64,000 nt of DNA from Heterocephalus glaber (Eukaryota > Chordata > Mammalia > Rodentia > Bathyergidae): NCBI RefSeq assembly GCF_000247695.1, contig NW_004624865.1, positions 1,595,883 through 1,659,882 on the forward strand, read 5' to 3'. The notes beneath the pieces are model-generated. The model worked only from the letters and a program-made list of their open reading frames with translations, searched no databases and was not told the origin of the DNA. Position numbers and translations under genes: made by a program. Shown here in pieces: positions 34,098 through 46,418 of the stretch (within the stretch, counting starts at the first letter, position 1; the number at the start of each line of letters is the position of its first letter).

Positions 34098-35439
34098 GAA
34101 GTGCTTTGTAAATTATAACTGATTGCACACATGATACTGTACATAATGACAATGGCTGCAAACATTTCACAGTTATTATTTTGGGGGGTTTTTGCTTTGA
34201 ATAAGTCCAAGAAAAATATTGCTAGTTGGAGGATGGAGTCTCTGAAAACTTTGGCTTTTGCTGTGACATTTGTAACAAGTGTCATTCTGGGGACCTACTA
34301 CAGAAGCCCGTTGGTACCAGGCACAGGCCTTCACAGATAGATGACTTCATCACAACCTTGCCAAATGTGGTATGAAATCATGGAAGCTAGGATTTAGGTG
34401 AATCTCTTTCCTTCATGGTGGGAAAAAGACTTGTCTTTTGAAACATTAAAAGGGTAGTCTTATCATTGGTGCTGCTTTATTTGGCAAAAATATAGTTACT
34501 AATTCAAGTGTGATAGCTTTGACATTTGACCTAGAACGTAACTGTGGCAAAGCACCGGTGGTGTCACTATCTTGGTCACCAGAGGACTCCTTGGGATTGA
34601 GGATAGAATAGTCTGCACTATCTTCTACTTGCTCTCAGGCAGTATGTGATGGGCTGGGGTCCAGAAGGACAAACTCTGGAAGTTCCCATACCTGTGAGTT
34701 TCAGACTGTAAATGATCGCAGTAACAAGGCAAGTACTAAGACAGTGTACAAGGTCCTAGCAGAAAGGATGACAACTTCCACAATTTTTTCTCTCTCCTCT
34801 GACCACCACCATGACCATCTGTATATACTTCTGTATCCCACATTGGCACTGGGCAGGTAGCATTTAGTGGGGTGACCAGTTGCCCATCTGACTCTCACAA
34901 GTGCTAAGACCGGTGATCAGCCTTTATGTTCTTCAGTAGGAAGCATAGTGACTCATATGGCACAGCATGCAGTATAAATGAATGAAGTGGTAATCCAGCT
35001 TGAAGGAATATTACTGGAAGGAATATGTGAAGCTATTTCTTAAAGAAATAGAACTTTCAGATGCTAACAAGGACAGTGGTAGCTTCCAGATGTGAGCTCT
35101 TTGAACAAAAGCTGAGAAGAGAGAGAACCTGGCTTCTTAGGGATTCTGGGCTGGAGAGACTGGAATACAGATTTAGTTTAGAGGTGCCAGGAGATCTAAC
35201 ACATTTTCAAAGGACTTTGCCATATTATGAGGTTTGGTCCTTATCTTTTAAGCAGTGCAAAACTATTGGAAAATTTTAAGCATAAAAATATCAGTGAAGA
35301 GACTGCTACAGACAGTAGAATGGGGATAGGTGAAAGCTTAAATTTGGGGCCCAACTAGGAAGCTAATCTAGTAAGAGGCCACGAGGAAAAGGAACAGGAG
35401 GGTGGTAGCAAAGGAAAGAAGTACCCAGCTCATCACTGA
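34098..35439. other. Unique non-coding sequence
   Basis: About 1.3 kb without a recognised repeat. The plus-strand frame at 35061-35279 and the minus-strand frame at 34701-34898 have no domain. Confidence 0.45.
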
Positions 35440-35690
35440 ATTCATCACCATTACCACTGGTCCAGTGCTTGCCATATGCTATTGGGCATCATCTGAATCT
35501 CACTGATCATTATAAAATCCTTGAGAAGTTTCCCTCACATGATGCCCATGTGTAAGACAGTTTCGCTGAGACTCAGGGAGATTAAATGAATCTCTAAAGT
35601 TCACAAAATGAGTAAGTGGCCCCGATGGGGTTTAAATCCAAGTCTGCCAGGCTCTGAGGTCCATTGTATCATGCAGTCACTGCAGGACAT
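35440..35690 (+). repeat. MIR SINE
   Basis: 'ccagtgcttgccatatgcta', 'gagactcagggagattaaat', 'aaagttcacaaaatgagtaa' and 'tttaaatccaagtctgccag' follow the sense MIR order. A fairly complete copy. Confidence 0.78.
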
Positions 35691-35834
35691 CTGAAGCCTA
35701 GTCATGGGGAATTCACCACCCTCTCCAATCCCACAGTTAGAGAACATGGTGCCAAGTCATCGCCTGGATGATTCCACGAAGGCTCAACCTTAATTTAGAG
35801 ACTTCTGAATTCAGACACACCTTGATACAATACC

Positions 35835-36204
35835 TGACACCACAGATTAAAGGAGGAGAGGTTTAACTTAGCTCCCAGTTCAGAGGAATTCAGTCCATGA
35901 TTTGCTGTCTCCAAGGCAGAATCATCATGGTGGAAGGACATGGCAGAAGAGAGTTGCTCACCTCATGGCAGCCAGGAAGAAGGGAGAGAGGGAGAAGTCG
36001 GGGAGGGAGATGCACTGCTGGAGACCCTAACCTCTAGGAACTCACGTCTCCCAACCAGGCCCCGCCCCCTAGGGCACAGTCAGCCATGAACTCGTCCATG
36101 GATGAGTCCACTGATGAGCATAGCCCCCCACAATCCATCACCTTCAAAACGTCCCATCTCTGAACACAGGAGACTTTCAGGAGACACTCTAGATCTAAAC
36201 CACA
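35835..36204 (-). repeat. MaLR-type solo LTR, antisense
   Basis: 'aaaggaggagaggtttaact', 'gaattcagtccatgatttgc', 'agcatagccccccacaatcc' and 'ctctagatctaaaccaca' are reverse complements of the 1767-2176 family. The first 30 or so bases of the antisense start are missing. Confidence 0.8.
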
Positions 36205-37619
36205 ACTTCTGAACTCTGCCTTCCTTCCCTACATATGCGATCTCCTCTGCCTCCCCACATGACCCCACATGCTCAACTGCGGCAGGACCATTCACAGGGA
36301 TCTTAGTCTGAGTTATTCCCTCTTATGCAATATATCCTAGTCAGAAATTAACTAGCTGGAGAGAGATTAAAAATCATGTCTTCATATTCTTTTGTACCCA
36401 AGGAATTGAGGCCTGGAATGGAGAGGCCCCATTGAGAGTCTGGGCCAGCTGAACTTCGATCCAAGTTTCCTAACTTGTTTAATGCCAAATGGCCCCTTTG
36501 TAAGAAAGAATTTCAAAGAATATGTAGTTTCACTTAAAACCTGCTACAAGAGAGTTTAACATATGCCAGGTATTTTTAATTATAGAAATGGAGGGAGCTA
36601 TCCTTGGATGGGAGACTCACTTTGCAGAAGTAATTTCTCTGTTGACAAAATATCGAACTCCACCCATCTGTTACTACCTTTATTTACAAAACACCCAGGC
36701 TTGGGTTCTCCTACATTCACTTCTTCAGAGGCATGTAGGATGTGGGATCAATCCCTTTCCAGCAGGTCCCAGACCACATGTGCAGGAAAAAAAAAAAAAC
36801 CAATTGGATGAATAATTCTTGCGCACTTCTCTGTGGGAGCTTCAGATCAAAGGCCACGGAGGCTGCAAAATTCATCCAGGAGCTTGTGTTTCCCTCCAGG
36901 CAGACACGAGGCATCTACCACAGGCCAAATACAGTAAGGGTAGACAATCTCATGTTTGCTACTCAATTCAGCTATGCGAGTGACCCTGTGAGGTAGAAAT
37001 TAGTTCTTCCATTAGAAGGTGAGCATGTGGCAGCCAGAGAAACTAAGAAATAGACAGATAGGCTGCTGGTGGAAAATGTAGCATCTGCTGCCCTTAGCGG
37101 TTTGAGGCAGGGTGTATAGAAGGTGAAAGGCATTAAGAAGGAACAGAAGTTACAAGAAAGAGTAGGCATGGGGTAAACCAAACTTCATGGAAACAGGTTA
37201 TCAGCCTGTTTCTTAATAGCCCTGTTTCTTCCAATGTCATGGAGAGCTCTGCTTCCATTATGGAAACACTCCCTGGGAATGTTGGAGGCGAGTAATAGGG
37301 AGAATAAACCAAGCAGCCTTGTTGGCAATATTGCCTCAATGAATGGGTTCTGGTACCTTGAAGCTGGTCCCTTTCTTGGTACGTTTCACAGACAGCTAAT
37401 GGAGCTACACAGTCACTGATATACTAATAGTGGTGTACAACCCAGATGCCAATTCTAAACTGGCTGTCAGAGATGTCCTTTTCCAATAAGAAGGTAGCTC
37501 AGTCTCGAATCCAGAGAACCCCTTTTCCTCAATATCAAGGTAGTCTGTGAAATGTGACTGGGAACAAAGGAGTGTTTGAGGAATCTGAAATTAAAGGAAA
37601 AGATGAGCTGTGAGAACCA
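36205..37619. other. Unique non-coding sequence
   Basis: No repeat or exon recognised; a 13-A run is at about 36787-36799. Frames at 36563-36996 overlap one another in different frames without domains. Confidence 0.45.
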
Positions 37620-37815
37620 AGGATCAGAAAGTTGTGGCCCACAGGCTAAATCTCATCTGCCACCTGCCATTTTTTAAAGAAAAATTTTATTGGAACACAA
37701 CCATGCTCAGTTTTTACATACATCCCTGGCTGCTTTTATGTTACAGCAGAGCTGAGTAATTGTGGCAATCATATCACTTACAGTGCCTAAAATCCTTCCT
37801 ATCTTGTCCTCCACA
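37620..37815 (-). mobile_element. hAT-Charlie type fossil (MER3/MER5-like)
   Basis: 'aggatcagaaagttgtggcc', 'ttttattggaacacaaccat', 'catccctggctgcttttatg' and 'acagcagagctgagtaattg' follow, in order, a familiar mammalian hAT-Charlie non-autonomous element. Subfamily and orientation label are uncertain. Confidence 0.68.
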
Positions 37816-38870
37816 GAAAGCATTTGCCACCTTTTTGATATGCTCTGTATAGACTTCATGCAACTTTGCTTCTGTTACCTGTACTTCTCAGGTCTCCTGG
37901 CTCTGTCTCTCCTCCTCTCCTCTTGTTCTAAGGTCTTATTTAAGAAGCTCCAAGAAAGCTTGACTCACCTCCAAGAAAGCATCAGCCAAAGCAGGAGAGG
38001 ATAATCGGCCTGTATGGAACATCCAAGGCTGAGTTGTTTTTATGCTCATCTGAAACTGTAGAGTTTGAAGCTAAAGAGTTTGTGTTCATTCTCTGGAGCA
38101 CTTTTCCCCCTTGTGTTTCACTTTTATTTTCAACTGCTGTGATGCACCTGCTTGGCACAGGGAGAAATGACTGCTGTCTTTGTGGATGCTGAGAACTAAA
38201 GGGGTTTCGTTGCCCCCAGATAAAGGTTGAAAAGTCTTAGAGGAATCTTCTGATTGGTCCAGCTTTACTCAAGTGATCAATCTTAGGACCAATCACTGTG
38301 GGCAAGGGTGGAAGGTAGTGAGGTGGTGCTCTCATGGGTCCAGGTTGCCTCTTGTGGCTGTGCTCTGATAGCAGAAGAACATAGCAGGTGCAGAGTCTCT
38401 GGGATAGGTAGCTGCATTGCACTGCACCACAACTGCTTTCCTTTATCACCAGCCCAATGCTCAGGCCCGTGGCCCTTGCATTCAGACCAATGCAAATGGT
38501 CCCCTAATCTTCCCCAGTTCTACTATTTGTAGGTACTTATTGGTGCTAGTAGATCTTTCTGCATGCAGTTAGATCATATGGTTTGAATGAAGCTTTAATT
38601 GCTTAAATCATTTCTGTCTCTGTTCCTTCCCTTATGGCCTTTTGATCAGCAGGAAACCTCATGTCCAGTTCCTGACTGTCTGGAACCCATCTATTTCATC
38701 TATTCTGAATCACTCTTCACTCCAGATGTACAGATCAGATGATCTATTTATTCCTTATACAACCACCATGAAATACATGCTGCTTTCTGTGCTCAGAATA
38801 TTCTGCCACCCTTTTGCTCCAGCTTACTTCTAACTCCATGTTTCCTTTTGAAACACCTGATGTTCTGGTT
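37816..38870. other. Unique non-coding sequence
   Basis: No repeat or exon recognised. The frames at 38237-38532 on both strands overlap and have no domain. Confidence 0.4.
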
Positions 38871-39268
38871 TAGCTCCAAAATGTACCCCCAAATTCCATG
38901 TGTATGGAAAGTGATTGAATCTTGGGGATGCTATCCTATCAGTGGAGATATCCATTGATGAGTCCATAGCTCATCGATAGCTAGTCCATAGCTAGGAGGT
39001 GGGGCCTGGTTACAAGAGGCAGAAGGAGTGGGTCACTGGGACCATGACTGGAAGGGTGCATCTCCCTCCCCAGCTCCTGCATTGCTTCTCCACCCCCTGC
39101 CTACCATGACATGAGAAGCTTTCCTCTGCCCAGGCCCTCCTAACATGCCCTTCTTGCCTTAGAGTCAGCTTACCATGGACTGAATCCTCCACAAACTGTG
39201 AACCAAAATGAACTCCTTTGAGTTGCTGGTATCTACTATTGTGTCTCATTGGTATTGTGAGTGATGGG
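38871..39268 (+). repeat. MaLR-type solo LTR
   Basis: It starts TGTTCTGGTTTAGCTCC and carries 'tggaaagtgattgaatcttg', 'ggtggggcctggttacaaga' and 'agcttaccatggactgaatc'. A 'catagctcatcgatagctag' segment at about 38966-38995 is a small local duplication. Same family as 1767-2176. Confidence 0.8.
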
Positions 39269-40531
39269 ACATTTGGAATGCCCTCATGGACCCAGTATCC
39301 ATTTGTCTGTCTCCCTCAACTATGTGCACATCCCTCTGTCTCAGCACTGTACCCCTGTGGCCTGGATGTTGTTGCTATCTTTATACACTGTGGGTTCCAG
39401 GACAGTGGCACCATGCTTCACTTACCTCTCTGTACTTAGCTACCACATCAGGCTATCTGTGATCATTATTTGCTGAATGCAGCATTTTACACTCACTTCC
39501 CCCATGGAACAATCCTCTGATCCCATTTCCCACTCCCTCAAATCTCAGCTCTTCTCTCCATGCTCACCCTTCATTGGGAATGGCATGGACTTGTTGGATG
39601 ATGGTCTCATCAGGTAGCAGCTACGGTGACCTGATATTTTCTCTATTTATTTACTCTTTCTTGGAGCCAAGCATACTTCACCTTCATTTGAAAGCACCAT
39701 CCACATTTCCAAACTGACTGAAAAAAGAAAAGAGTACATTATTTTTTTTGGAGGAGCAATTTTTAAAGCCCAGCTGTTTAGTATATACACACATGCTTGC
39801 AAGTGGCTGTCTATGTGACTACACATTATCTGCTATTACAGACATCAGTAATCCTCAAAATTTTCTGAGGTTCCAATTGGATATTTCCAAGTTTATTTTT
39901 GCAGCAGAATCCGAAGTCTAACAAATAGAGTTGGAGCATGGAAACCCAACTACTGAGCAGTACCTTCTGCTTGCTTAAACCTTCAAGATTTGAAGCGAGG
40001 AAGATTTGCAATCAGAAACTGGGGAGTTGAGTCTTGGGTCTCCCTTTTCTGAGAAATCACAGGGAGTTTTCACTTAACTGCAGTGAACCTTGATTCCTGT
40101 ATTTATATAATAGCTGGCTTTTATTGGGTTAGTGACCAATTAAAAGAAAATGTATAGGAAAGTGATTTTATATTCTTATTTTAGGATAACATTACCTTTT
40201 AAAAATGTTTTATTGGTCATGTAGATTAATGGGCTTCCTTTTGCATGATCCGTCAATGCACATAACATATTTGATCATTTTCATACACACACACACCTTT
40301 TGTCTTTCTTGTCTTGTTCTCCCCTCAAATTTTGCATTTTTTTGGATAATGTGTATGACATATTTGCTTATATCTAGTGAAATACAGTAAAACTATCAGT
40401 TATCACAGACATAGAAATGTAATCATTCAAGCCTGGAATATTTGATACGTATCCTCCATACGAAGAAAGAGTGAAGCCTTCCCCTCCACAATTTAGTATT
40501 TTTCTCCCCACAAAACCTGAAGTGGAGCATC
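39269..40531. other. Unique non-coding sequence
   Basis: No repeat or exon recognised. Confidence 0.4.
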
Positions 40532-40965
40532 TTGGGAAACTTAATTACCTGCTGGAAAGTCAGCTTAGCAGCATCCAACAGGTTTGCTATAGAAACTGAA
40601 TGGGAGCTAACAGATGTGTGTGGCTTTCTGGGCCCGTCACCAGGGAAGTGCAGCTGCCACCTCGCCTTTATCTCCAGTATTTGGGCTTCCAAATGTGGCT
40701 GCGCTTTTGTGCAAATTCCTCTACTGAAGCTCTATTATCTTTCCTTTTCCAGGGGATGGTCGTTTTTCTTGACAGCTGCATGCTGATACGCAGAAACAAA
40801 GATGCTTTGTAGACAATTACAGGTGCAGAACAAACAGCGTGCATGGTGTTGCCGGATTCAGAAGTGTGCACGCATGTGGGGTGCAGAAGTCATTGAGAAG
40901 GCTGCTCTTCTCAACGACGCGGCGGCACAGCTAGTCATGTGGTTTTCGCAGTGATGCCAGGATAT
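40532..40965. other. Possible conserved non-coding element
   Basis: This repeat-free block is less AT-rich than its surroundings and holds an unusual local cluster of CpG ('ctcaacgacgcggcggcaca' near 40905-40930), plus octamer-like and homeobox-like AT cores. Short frames are open on both strands but none has a recognisable domain. It has the look of an ancient enhancer rather than an exon; this is inference without an alignment. Confidence 0.25.
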
Positions 40966-42256
40966 GTGCTGAACTGCTTAGAAGTCCTTCTTTGCCCCAA
41001 CTTGGAAGAAAACTGATTCAAGCATTGTTTGGAGGAAGATAATGGCTGGGAGGCAGCTGTTGAAGACTTCAAAACTTAGCAGATGTTTCTGATCTTCACA
41101 TTTACTCTTTTGATGGATCACACATCAGTATTTATAAAAGACTCATGTTTTTATTTCAACTTTACCTAGCACTTCTAAATATACCACATACAGGTTTATA
41201 TTTGGAGCTGTTGCAAGGCATGCTGGGAAAAGCGTGTATTTTGTCCTCTGCAAATTAGGGATTTTTCAAGTGACCATTATTTCACCTTCTGAGCTCCAAC
41301 AAGCACAAGGCAAGAAACAAAACACACACATATGATCTATGCCCCACAAATATTAGAAATACATTAGCCAGTCTAATTTTATCTTCTGTATTGCCCCAAG
41401 AATTGTTCATCATAAATGAATAGATCCTATTTGGAGAGGAAGAACAGATTTAAAATGACAAAATCAGAACATTGTCAGAATCCTGGGAAGGACTGGCACT
41501 TAAAAAAGTGTGTTGTACTGGGTGTCTGTCAGATTTGAGACACTTTGCTCTCTCTGAGTCTGTGTATCCCAGATGGAGCGGTTGGTGTAGAAAAACAATC
41601 ATGGTTATGTTCAGGAGAGCTTACTTGGCAAGAAAATTATGATTGAACTCATGCTATTGTGACATAATGTAGGAGTTTATAATTGCAATTTGTTATGAAA
41701 CAGTTGGACTGAATCCCAAGGATGGCTATTTTAATGCTCCATGGGAAAATTCGAAAGAAATGCAGTGGCAAGAATAGATGTGATGGTAGAATGAGGCTGC
41801 CTGTTGGGTTTGACTTTGGAAAATCCACAGAAGTCCCAAGTTTGGCCTTTTGTCCCACAAATCTAGAAATTCAACCTTACCAGTGTCCCAGAGTTGACTG
41901 TTCTTGGGAAGGCCAATTCCTCCTGAGTGGTGTCAGATGTATAAGCCAAGAACAGCGTTGGCTATTAACCAAGAGAAATAGAATTTTTAGGCAGGCCAGT
42001 CTTTCATTTTGGTTTAAACCAATGGATTCCTTGTGAACAAACTACAGGTAGGATTGGAATCTGGGGTAGGTAGGTAGTTTTCAGAGTGATGGTGTTACAC
42101 ACACCCCTTAACCCTTGTGCCCCCTGGAGCAATGATGTGAGGCTTTGAAGGACCAACAGGCCACTTTTTACCCACAGAGACCTTTGAATTTTCATTCCAA
42201 TGTCTCCCTCACCAGCTCTACTTTTTCACAACCTTTTATTGTTAAAACTCTTCGTA
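40966..42256. other. Unique non-coding sequence
   Basis: About 1.3 kb. The longest frame (41722-42036, plus, 104 residues) shows no domain. No repeat recognised. Confidence 0.4.
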
Positions 42257-42430
42257 ACGTGCCAGGCACATGTCTATTATTCCCAGAACTCTGGGAGACT
42301 GAGCCAGTTCAAGCTCAGCCTTTGCAATTCAGGGAGACCTTGTGTCAAAATTGTAAAAAAGGGAGGGAGGGATGTAGCTTAGTGTGAAGGCCCTGGGCTC
42401 AATCCCCAGTACTGCTAAATAAATACATAG
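42257..42430 (+). repeat. B1-dID type SINE
   Basis: 'cgtgccaggcacatgtctat' and 'ttcccagaactctgggagac' belong to the B1 half. After an A-rich linker come 'gggatgtagcttagtgtgaa' and 'ctgggctcaatccccagtac', then AAAT units. A short GATA run follows at 42431-42446. Confidence 0.85.
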
Positions 42431-43018
42431 ATGATAGATAGATGGATAACCTCCCAAAACAACACTTGCATCTTTCTTTGATTGTAATAATATTTTGAAT
42501 TACATTAATAGGGGGGCCAATATCATTGGCTTCTCTTTATAATGATGCTCTAGCATTTGTGCTCAGCACTCTGGGCTCTGTGTGCTCTGTGGGGAGCCAC
42601 TGGTGCTGAGCTCAGCTGTTGTACCTCCAGGCAGCCCTGCTCCAGTGCGTTTTGCACTTCCTTCTCAGCAAAACTCTGCTCATCAGAAGACTGGATCTAC
42701 CTTCCTACAGAGGTGGTTTAGCAGCCATCTATTCTCACAGAGTCGGGCTTCACAACCATTCTCTCTAACCACATATTCCTCCATAAAATTGATTTTTATA
42801 GATTAATTTCATCTTCTGATAGACCAACACATAGTTTATCTGGGGATATTTCAGAACATTTTTTGAACTGATGCTGTCGGTAGCTACCTGCTGCCTGGTT
42901 CCTTGGCCCAGCTAAATTCAGAGACAAATCATTGCTTGGCTTGTTAACTCTTGGTTCTATTTATAATTTAAAGCAAATAGAATTTGCATATCTCTTGAGC
43001 CTGACCATTTATTAAAAA
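42431..43018. other. Unique non-coding sequence
   Basis: No repeat or exon recognised beyond the short GATA run at the left edge. Confidence 0.4.
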
Positions 43019-43230
43019 AAGTCATTCCATCACTTGTTTATTCCTCTGTTCAACCAATATGAATCGACTGCCATCTAGGTTGTGTACTGCAAAGGGTAAT
43101 AAGTGTATAAAGATGAAAAAGACACAGTACTTGCCCCAAGATCCATGTGCATGTGGGAAGATGGTCCTATACATGTGGTAAGTGCAGCAATAAGGAAATG
43201 CTCAGGGAGCTCAGAAACATTTGAAACCAC
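43019..43230. repeat. L2-like fragment
   Basis: 'acttgtttattcctctgttc', 'gtataaagatgaaaaagaca' and 'cagtacttgccccaagatcc' resemble the 3' end of an L2 LINE. Highly diverged, so low certainty. Confidence 0.45.
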
Positions 43231-43718
43231 CCAGGCCCGGGCTGAGGGCTTCTCAAAGGCTCCACTGACAGGGGCTGCTTGGGAATCTGCAGGAGAGAGT
43301 AGGAGAGTGGGTGTTAGGCAGAACAGAAGCACAGTCTCATATATTCTGACCTGACTCCCTACTTCCCTTCCAATGGTAATGTGAGTTTTCTTTCTTTCCT
43401 CCCCTGTGGCTGTGTCTCACTCTAATCCCGGGGTTCCAGCAGGAGAGAATGGAAATGACCCCACAGGGCAGAATCTCTGGCTCTCTTAACAACCACTAAC
43501 AATTTCCAGCACTGCTTGTTTAGGAAGCAACATTTCATTGTTAAACATATTCATTACCTCACTCGATTTTCTAAATAAGTTGTAAGGCAGTGGCTCTCTT
43601 GGTTTAATTCATAGGCACATTCGGGATTTTCCTGCTGCGGCAGGATGTTGTTTCAAGGCATCTACTCGGCAGAGGATTAATCCTGAACATCCTATGATGC
43701 ACAGGGTAACTCCCAGTT
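43231..43718. other. Unique non-coding sequence
   Basis: No repeat or exon recognised. Confidence 0.4.
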
Positions 43719-43835
43719 AAGAATTATCTGGACCAAGCCGGAGATTTAGCTCAGTGGTTCTGCCTCCTGCTTCACAAGCACAAGGGCCAGAGTTCGATCC
43801 TTGATACAAAAAAAAAAAAGAATTATCTGGACCAA
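43719..43835 (+). mobile_element. tRNA-derived SINE with 18-bp target duplication
   Basis: The body is 43737-43817 with its A tail. It is flanked by perfect 18-bp copies of aagaattatctggaccaa (43719-43736, 43818-43835). The A box TAGCTCAGTGG is at 43747-43757 and the B box AGTTCGATCC at 43791-43800. It is a simple tRNA monomer with no B1 half. Same family as 21914-22009 and 57738-57819. The intact duplication implies a relatively recent insertion. Confidence 0.93.
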
Positions 43836-44394
43836 ATATCCAGGACAACTAGGTCAAGAATCACAGTCTTGGGCTTCTCTCCATACATAAAAAGGAAAAC
43901 TAAGCTTTCAAGGTCGTGCTCTGTCAAGTTAGCTATGTGATCTTTGGCAAGCCATTCAATATGATTTCTAATTGCTTTAACCCTAAAAATGAATATTTGT
44001 TTTTAGGTGAAATGATCTATATAGGCTTTTCTGACATGCAGAGTCTGTGAGCCCATGAATTCAAATGTCATTGATTTAAACCTACAAATCAGCCAACAGA
44101 ATTGTCCTACTGCCGAAGTTCCTGTTGCTACCCATTGATTTTCAGTGCAGAATTTATTTGGGTAATGAAAAAGGATTCACTCAGCGAGATCTTGGAGGGG
44201 CCCTAAGTGGGTGTGGCAGGGTCCCTGCTGTTGTCTGCCTCAGTCTCCTCTCTCAGCCTAGCAGCAGAAGCTAGGCGCTCCAGGGTACGCCCAGCACCAT
44301 CTGGAAGCTTGGGGGGAAGGACAGAGTCATCTTGCTGAGATCACTGAAGATTATCTGTGACCCTTAGCACTTTCTTGTCTTTTATCTTTAAAGT
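43836..44394. other. Unique sequence with a MIR scrap
   Basis: 'gttagctatgtgatctttgg' at about 43925-43990 resembles an antisense MIR core. The rest is unrecognised. Confidence 0.4.
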
Positions 44395-45000
44395 TTTTGT
44401 TAGTCCAAGTGTTATAGTGTACAAGGACCGTTACATTCGTCACGGGGTTTAGTACGTGTACATAGCACATCTCCATTCTGGTTATTTCCCTTTCCCCTCT
44501 TCTCTCTCCCCCTCACTCCATATCTTCATCCCCTTCCCTTATGCAAAAGAAGTATCTTCCTATTTCCTATTAGCTTTTATTTTGCTCTTTATTTATATTT
44601 TGGTTTTCATTGAGAAAAACCATGTGATATTTAAGCCTACATATCTGATTTATTTCACTAAAACTTATAGTCTCAAGGTGCATCCATTTTCCTACAAATG
44701 ACCCAAGTTTATCCTTCTTTATGGCAGAGTAGTTCTCCATTGTGTGTAAACACCACATTTTCTTTATCCATTCATCTGTTGATAGATATATAGGCCACTT
44801 CCAAGATTTAGCTATTAGGAGTTGTGCTGCTGTAAACATGAGTGTGGATGTACCTGTGTAATATGATGTCTATGGCTTCTTCAGGAAGCTATCTAGAAGA
44901 GGAATATTCCCCATCACCTGACCACCTGCACACTTTGGTCACAGACAAGTAACAGGAAGTTACTCTAATGAGTAACAAGATGGCATAGTGTTTGGGAACA
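44395..45000 (-). mobile_element. L1 3' end fragment, antisense
   Basis: The 3' UTR opens with 'taaagtttttgttagtccaa', then a pyrimidine-rich part. Minus-strand residues at about 44570-44839 read EWIKKMWCLHTMENYSAIKK, matching the L1 ORF2 C-terminus. The tail (about 44925-45000) carries a 'cacctgaccacctgcacact' segment shared with 61078-61150. Confidence 0.85.
44570..44839 (-). pseudogene. L1 ORF2 C-terminal remnant
   Basis: An open stretch of about 89 codons on the minus strand contains WIKKMWCLHTMENYSAIKK and SFVGKWMHLETISFSEINQ, both typical of the ORF2 C-terminal region. No reverse transcriptase region is attached. Confidence 0.85.
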
Positions 45001-45990
45001 GAGGCATAAACTGTAGCCCCTCCAATGAGTAGGCCAGTTGCTAAGTCACAATGAATATAATAAGCTCAACTTAAGGAGCTGGTATGAGATGCCCTCTGTG
45101 GAAGATGAGTATCATTATTGGCACTGACAGAAGAGGGAACTGAGCCTTACAAAAGTACCTTGCTTTGATATTTTTAGAAGGAATAATTCAAACTTGATAA
45201 ATGATGTGAATGATGCATGGAAAACTATTAGATTCATAGTCCTGATCAGCTTGGAGTCAGTATTTTCTTTAATTGTACTTGTGAAACATGAGGCCCAGAT
45301 CTGTATCAAAAATGGTGAGGCTAGTGGGAAAAACATAGCCTTTATTAACCTAAGTTTCTTCATTTACAAAATTGAAATAATAGTGCGTGTTTCAAAGCTG
45401 AATGCAAGGATCTTTATTGGATGTAAAGTGTAGTAACTAGAATATAGTAAGTGATCAATATATAATGGTAGCTGTCCATTACTTTTTTTTAACTGGTGCA
45501 CGCCTGATCTCTAATATCTTCCAGTGGAAATACAGGTAGGTAAACTTGAAGACTGTGGAATTATGGCATGTGCAGCTGCTCCCAGCATTAGCGTGTTTTA
45601 TATGTGGCCCAGACTAACACCATTCAAACCCCTAGAACAGCCAGTCAGTTTGGTTCAGTAACTCCTAGGACTTGCTCCATGAAACTTGTCTGGGAACTCT
45701 TCTTCAGTTGAATTCATAAATTGAATCATTTATTATCACATTATCTACCAATTTATGCTATCCCCTTTCGTCCCATTGCAAATTCATTCTTGAAGGAAGT
45801 GTTTCACATTTAGATTTGATAAAAATAAATTTGGTTCTTTCTCTATATTAGGTACTATGTGAGATGCTGTCACTCATTATTTGGGTTCCCATGGAGATAC
45901 TTCCAGTGGGACTACTCAGTCGAGCACTCTTTCAGATCCCTGGCAGTTTAATCAGTTTAATGCTTCCTCTGAGAAAGAACCTCACATCAG
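45001..45990. other. Unique sequence with MIR scraps
   Basis: 'gacagaagagggaactgagc' near 45125 and 'ttcttcatttacaaaattga' through 'agtaagtgatcaatatataa' at 45350-45465 look like MIR pieces in different orientations. The rest is unrecognised. Confidence 0.4.
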
Positions 45991-46027
45991 CTCCTCTCTC
46001 TCTCTCTCTCCCTTCCCCCCTTCCCTT
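45991..46027. repeat. CT-rich microsatellite
   Basis: A short (CT)n run followed by a C-rich stretch. Confidence 0.9.
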
Positions 46028-46116
46028 CTACATTCCTCTCCCTTGCTTATTGTTGCCACAAGAAAAGTCAGAGCCAGTGCACAGGAAAAGTTTTCCTAGT
46101 CCATTACAAACTATTG

Positions 46117-46245
46117 CTACCTGGGCATGCTGGAGAGTATCTATAATCCCAGCACTCTAGGAGGCTGAGACAGGAAGATCACAAGTTGAAGCTCAGCTAT
46201 CCTGGCCATCTTAGTGACTAAGACACCATCGTTAAAAAACATTAC
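46117..46245 (+). repeat. B1-like SINE monomer
   Basis: 'acctgggcatgctggagagt', 'tataatcccagcactctagg' and 'gaggctgagacaggaagatc' mark the B1 body. It ends in an A-rich stretch without an ID half. Confidence 0.8.
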
Positions 46246-46418
46246 TTCCCGATACCTACGTAGTTAGTTACTACCAACTATCATTCATAGACTGAGCTCC
46301 AGTTACACAGGCAAGACCCTTTTCTTTATGAAATAACATACACTTGATGAATCAAAGTGGATAAGATTACATTTTGTATATTTCATGAAGCTATTTTCAT
46401 TTGTCCCAGAAGAGGCTG
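46246..46418. other. Unique non-coding sequence
   Basis: Nothing recognised. Confidence 0.4.

Noticed and set aside
41722..42036. 104-codon plus-strand frame as a Cys-rich gene
   Set aside because: No domain, no splice or promoter context, and cysteine spacing does not match a family I know.
43737..43817. Functional tRNA gene
   Set aside because: It has A and B boxes but also an A tail and an 18-bp target duplication, so it is a SINE. The acceptor stem is not closed.
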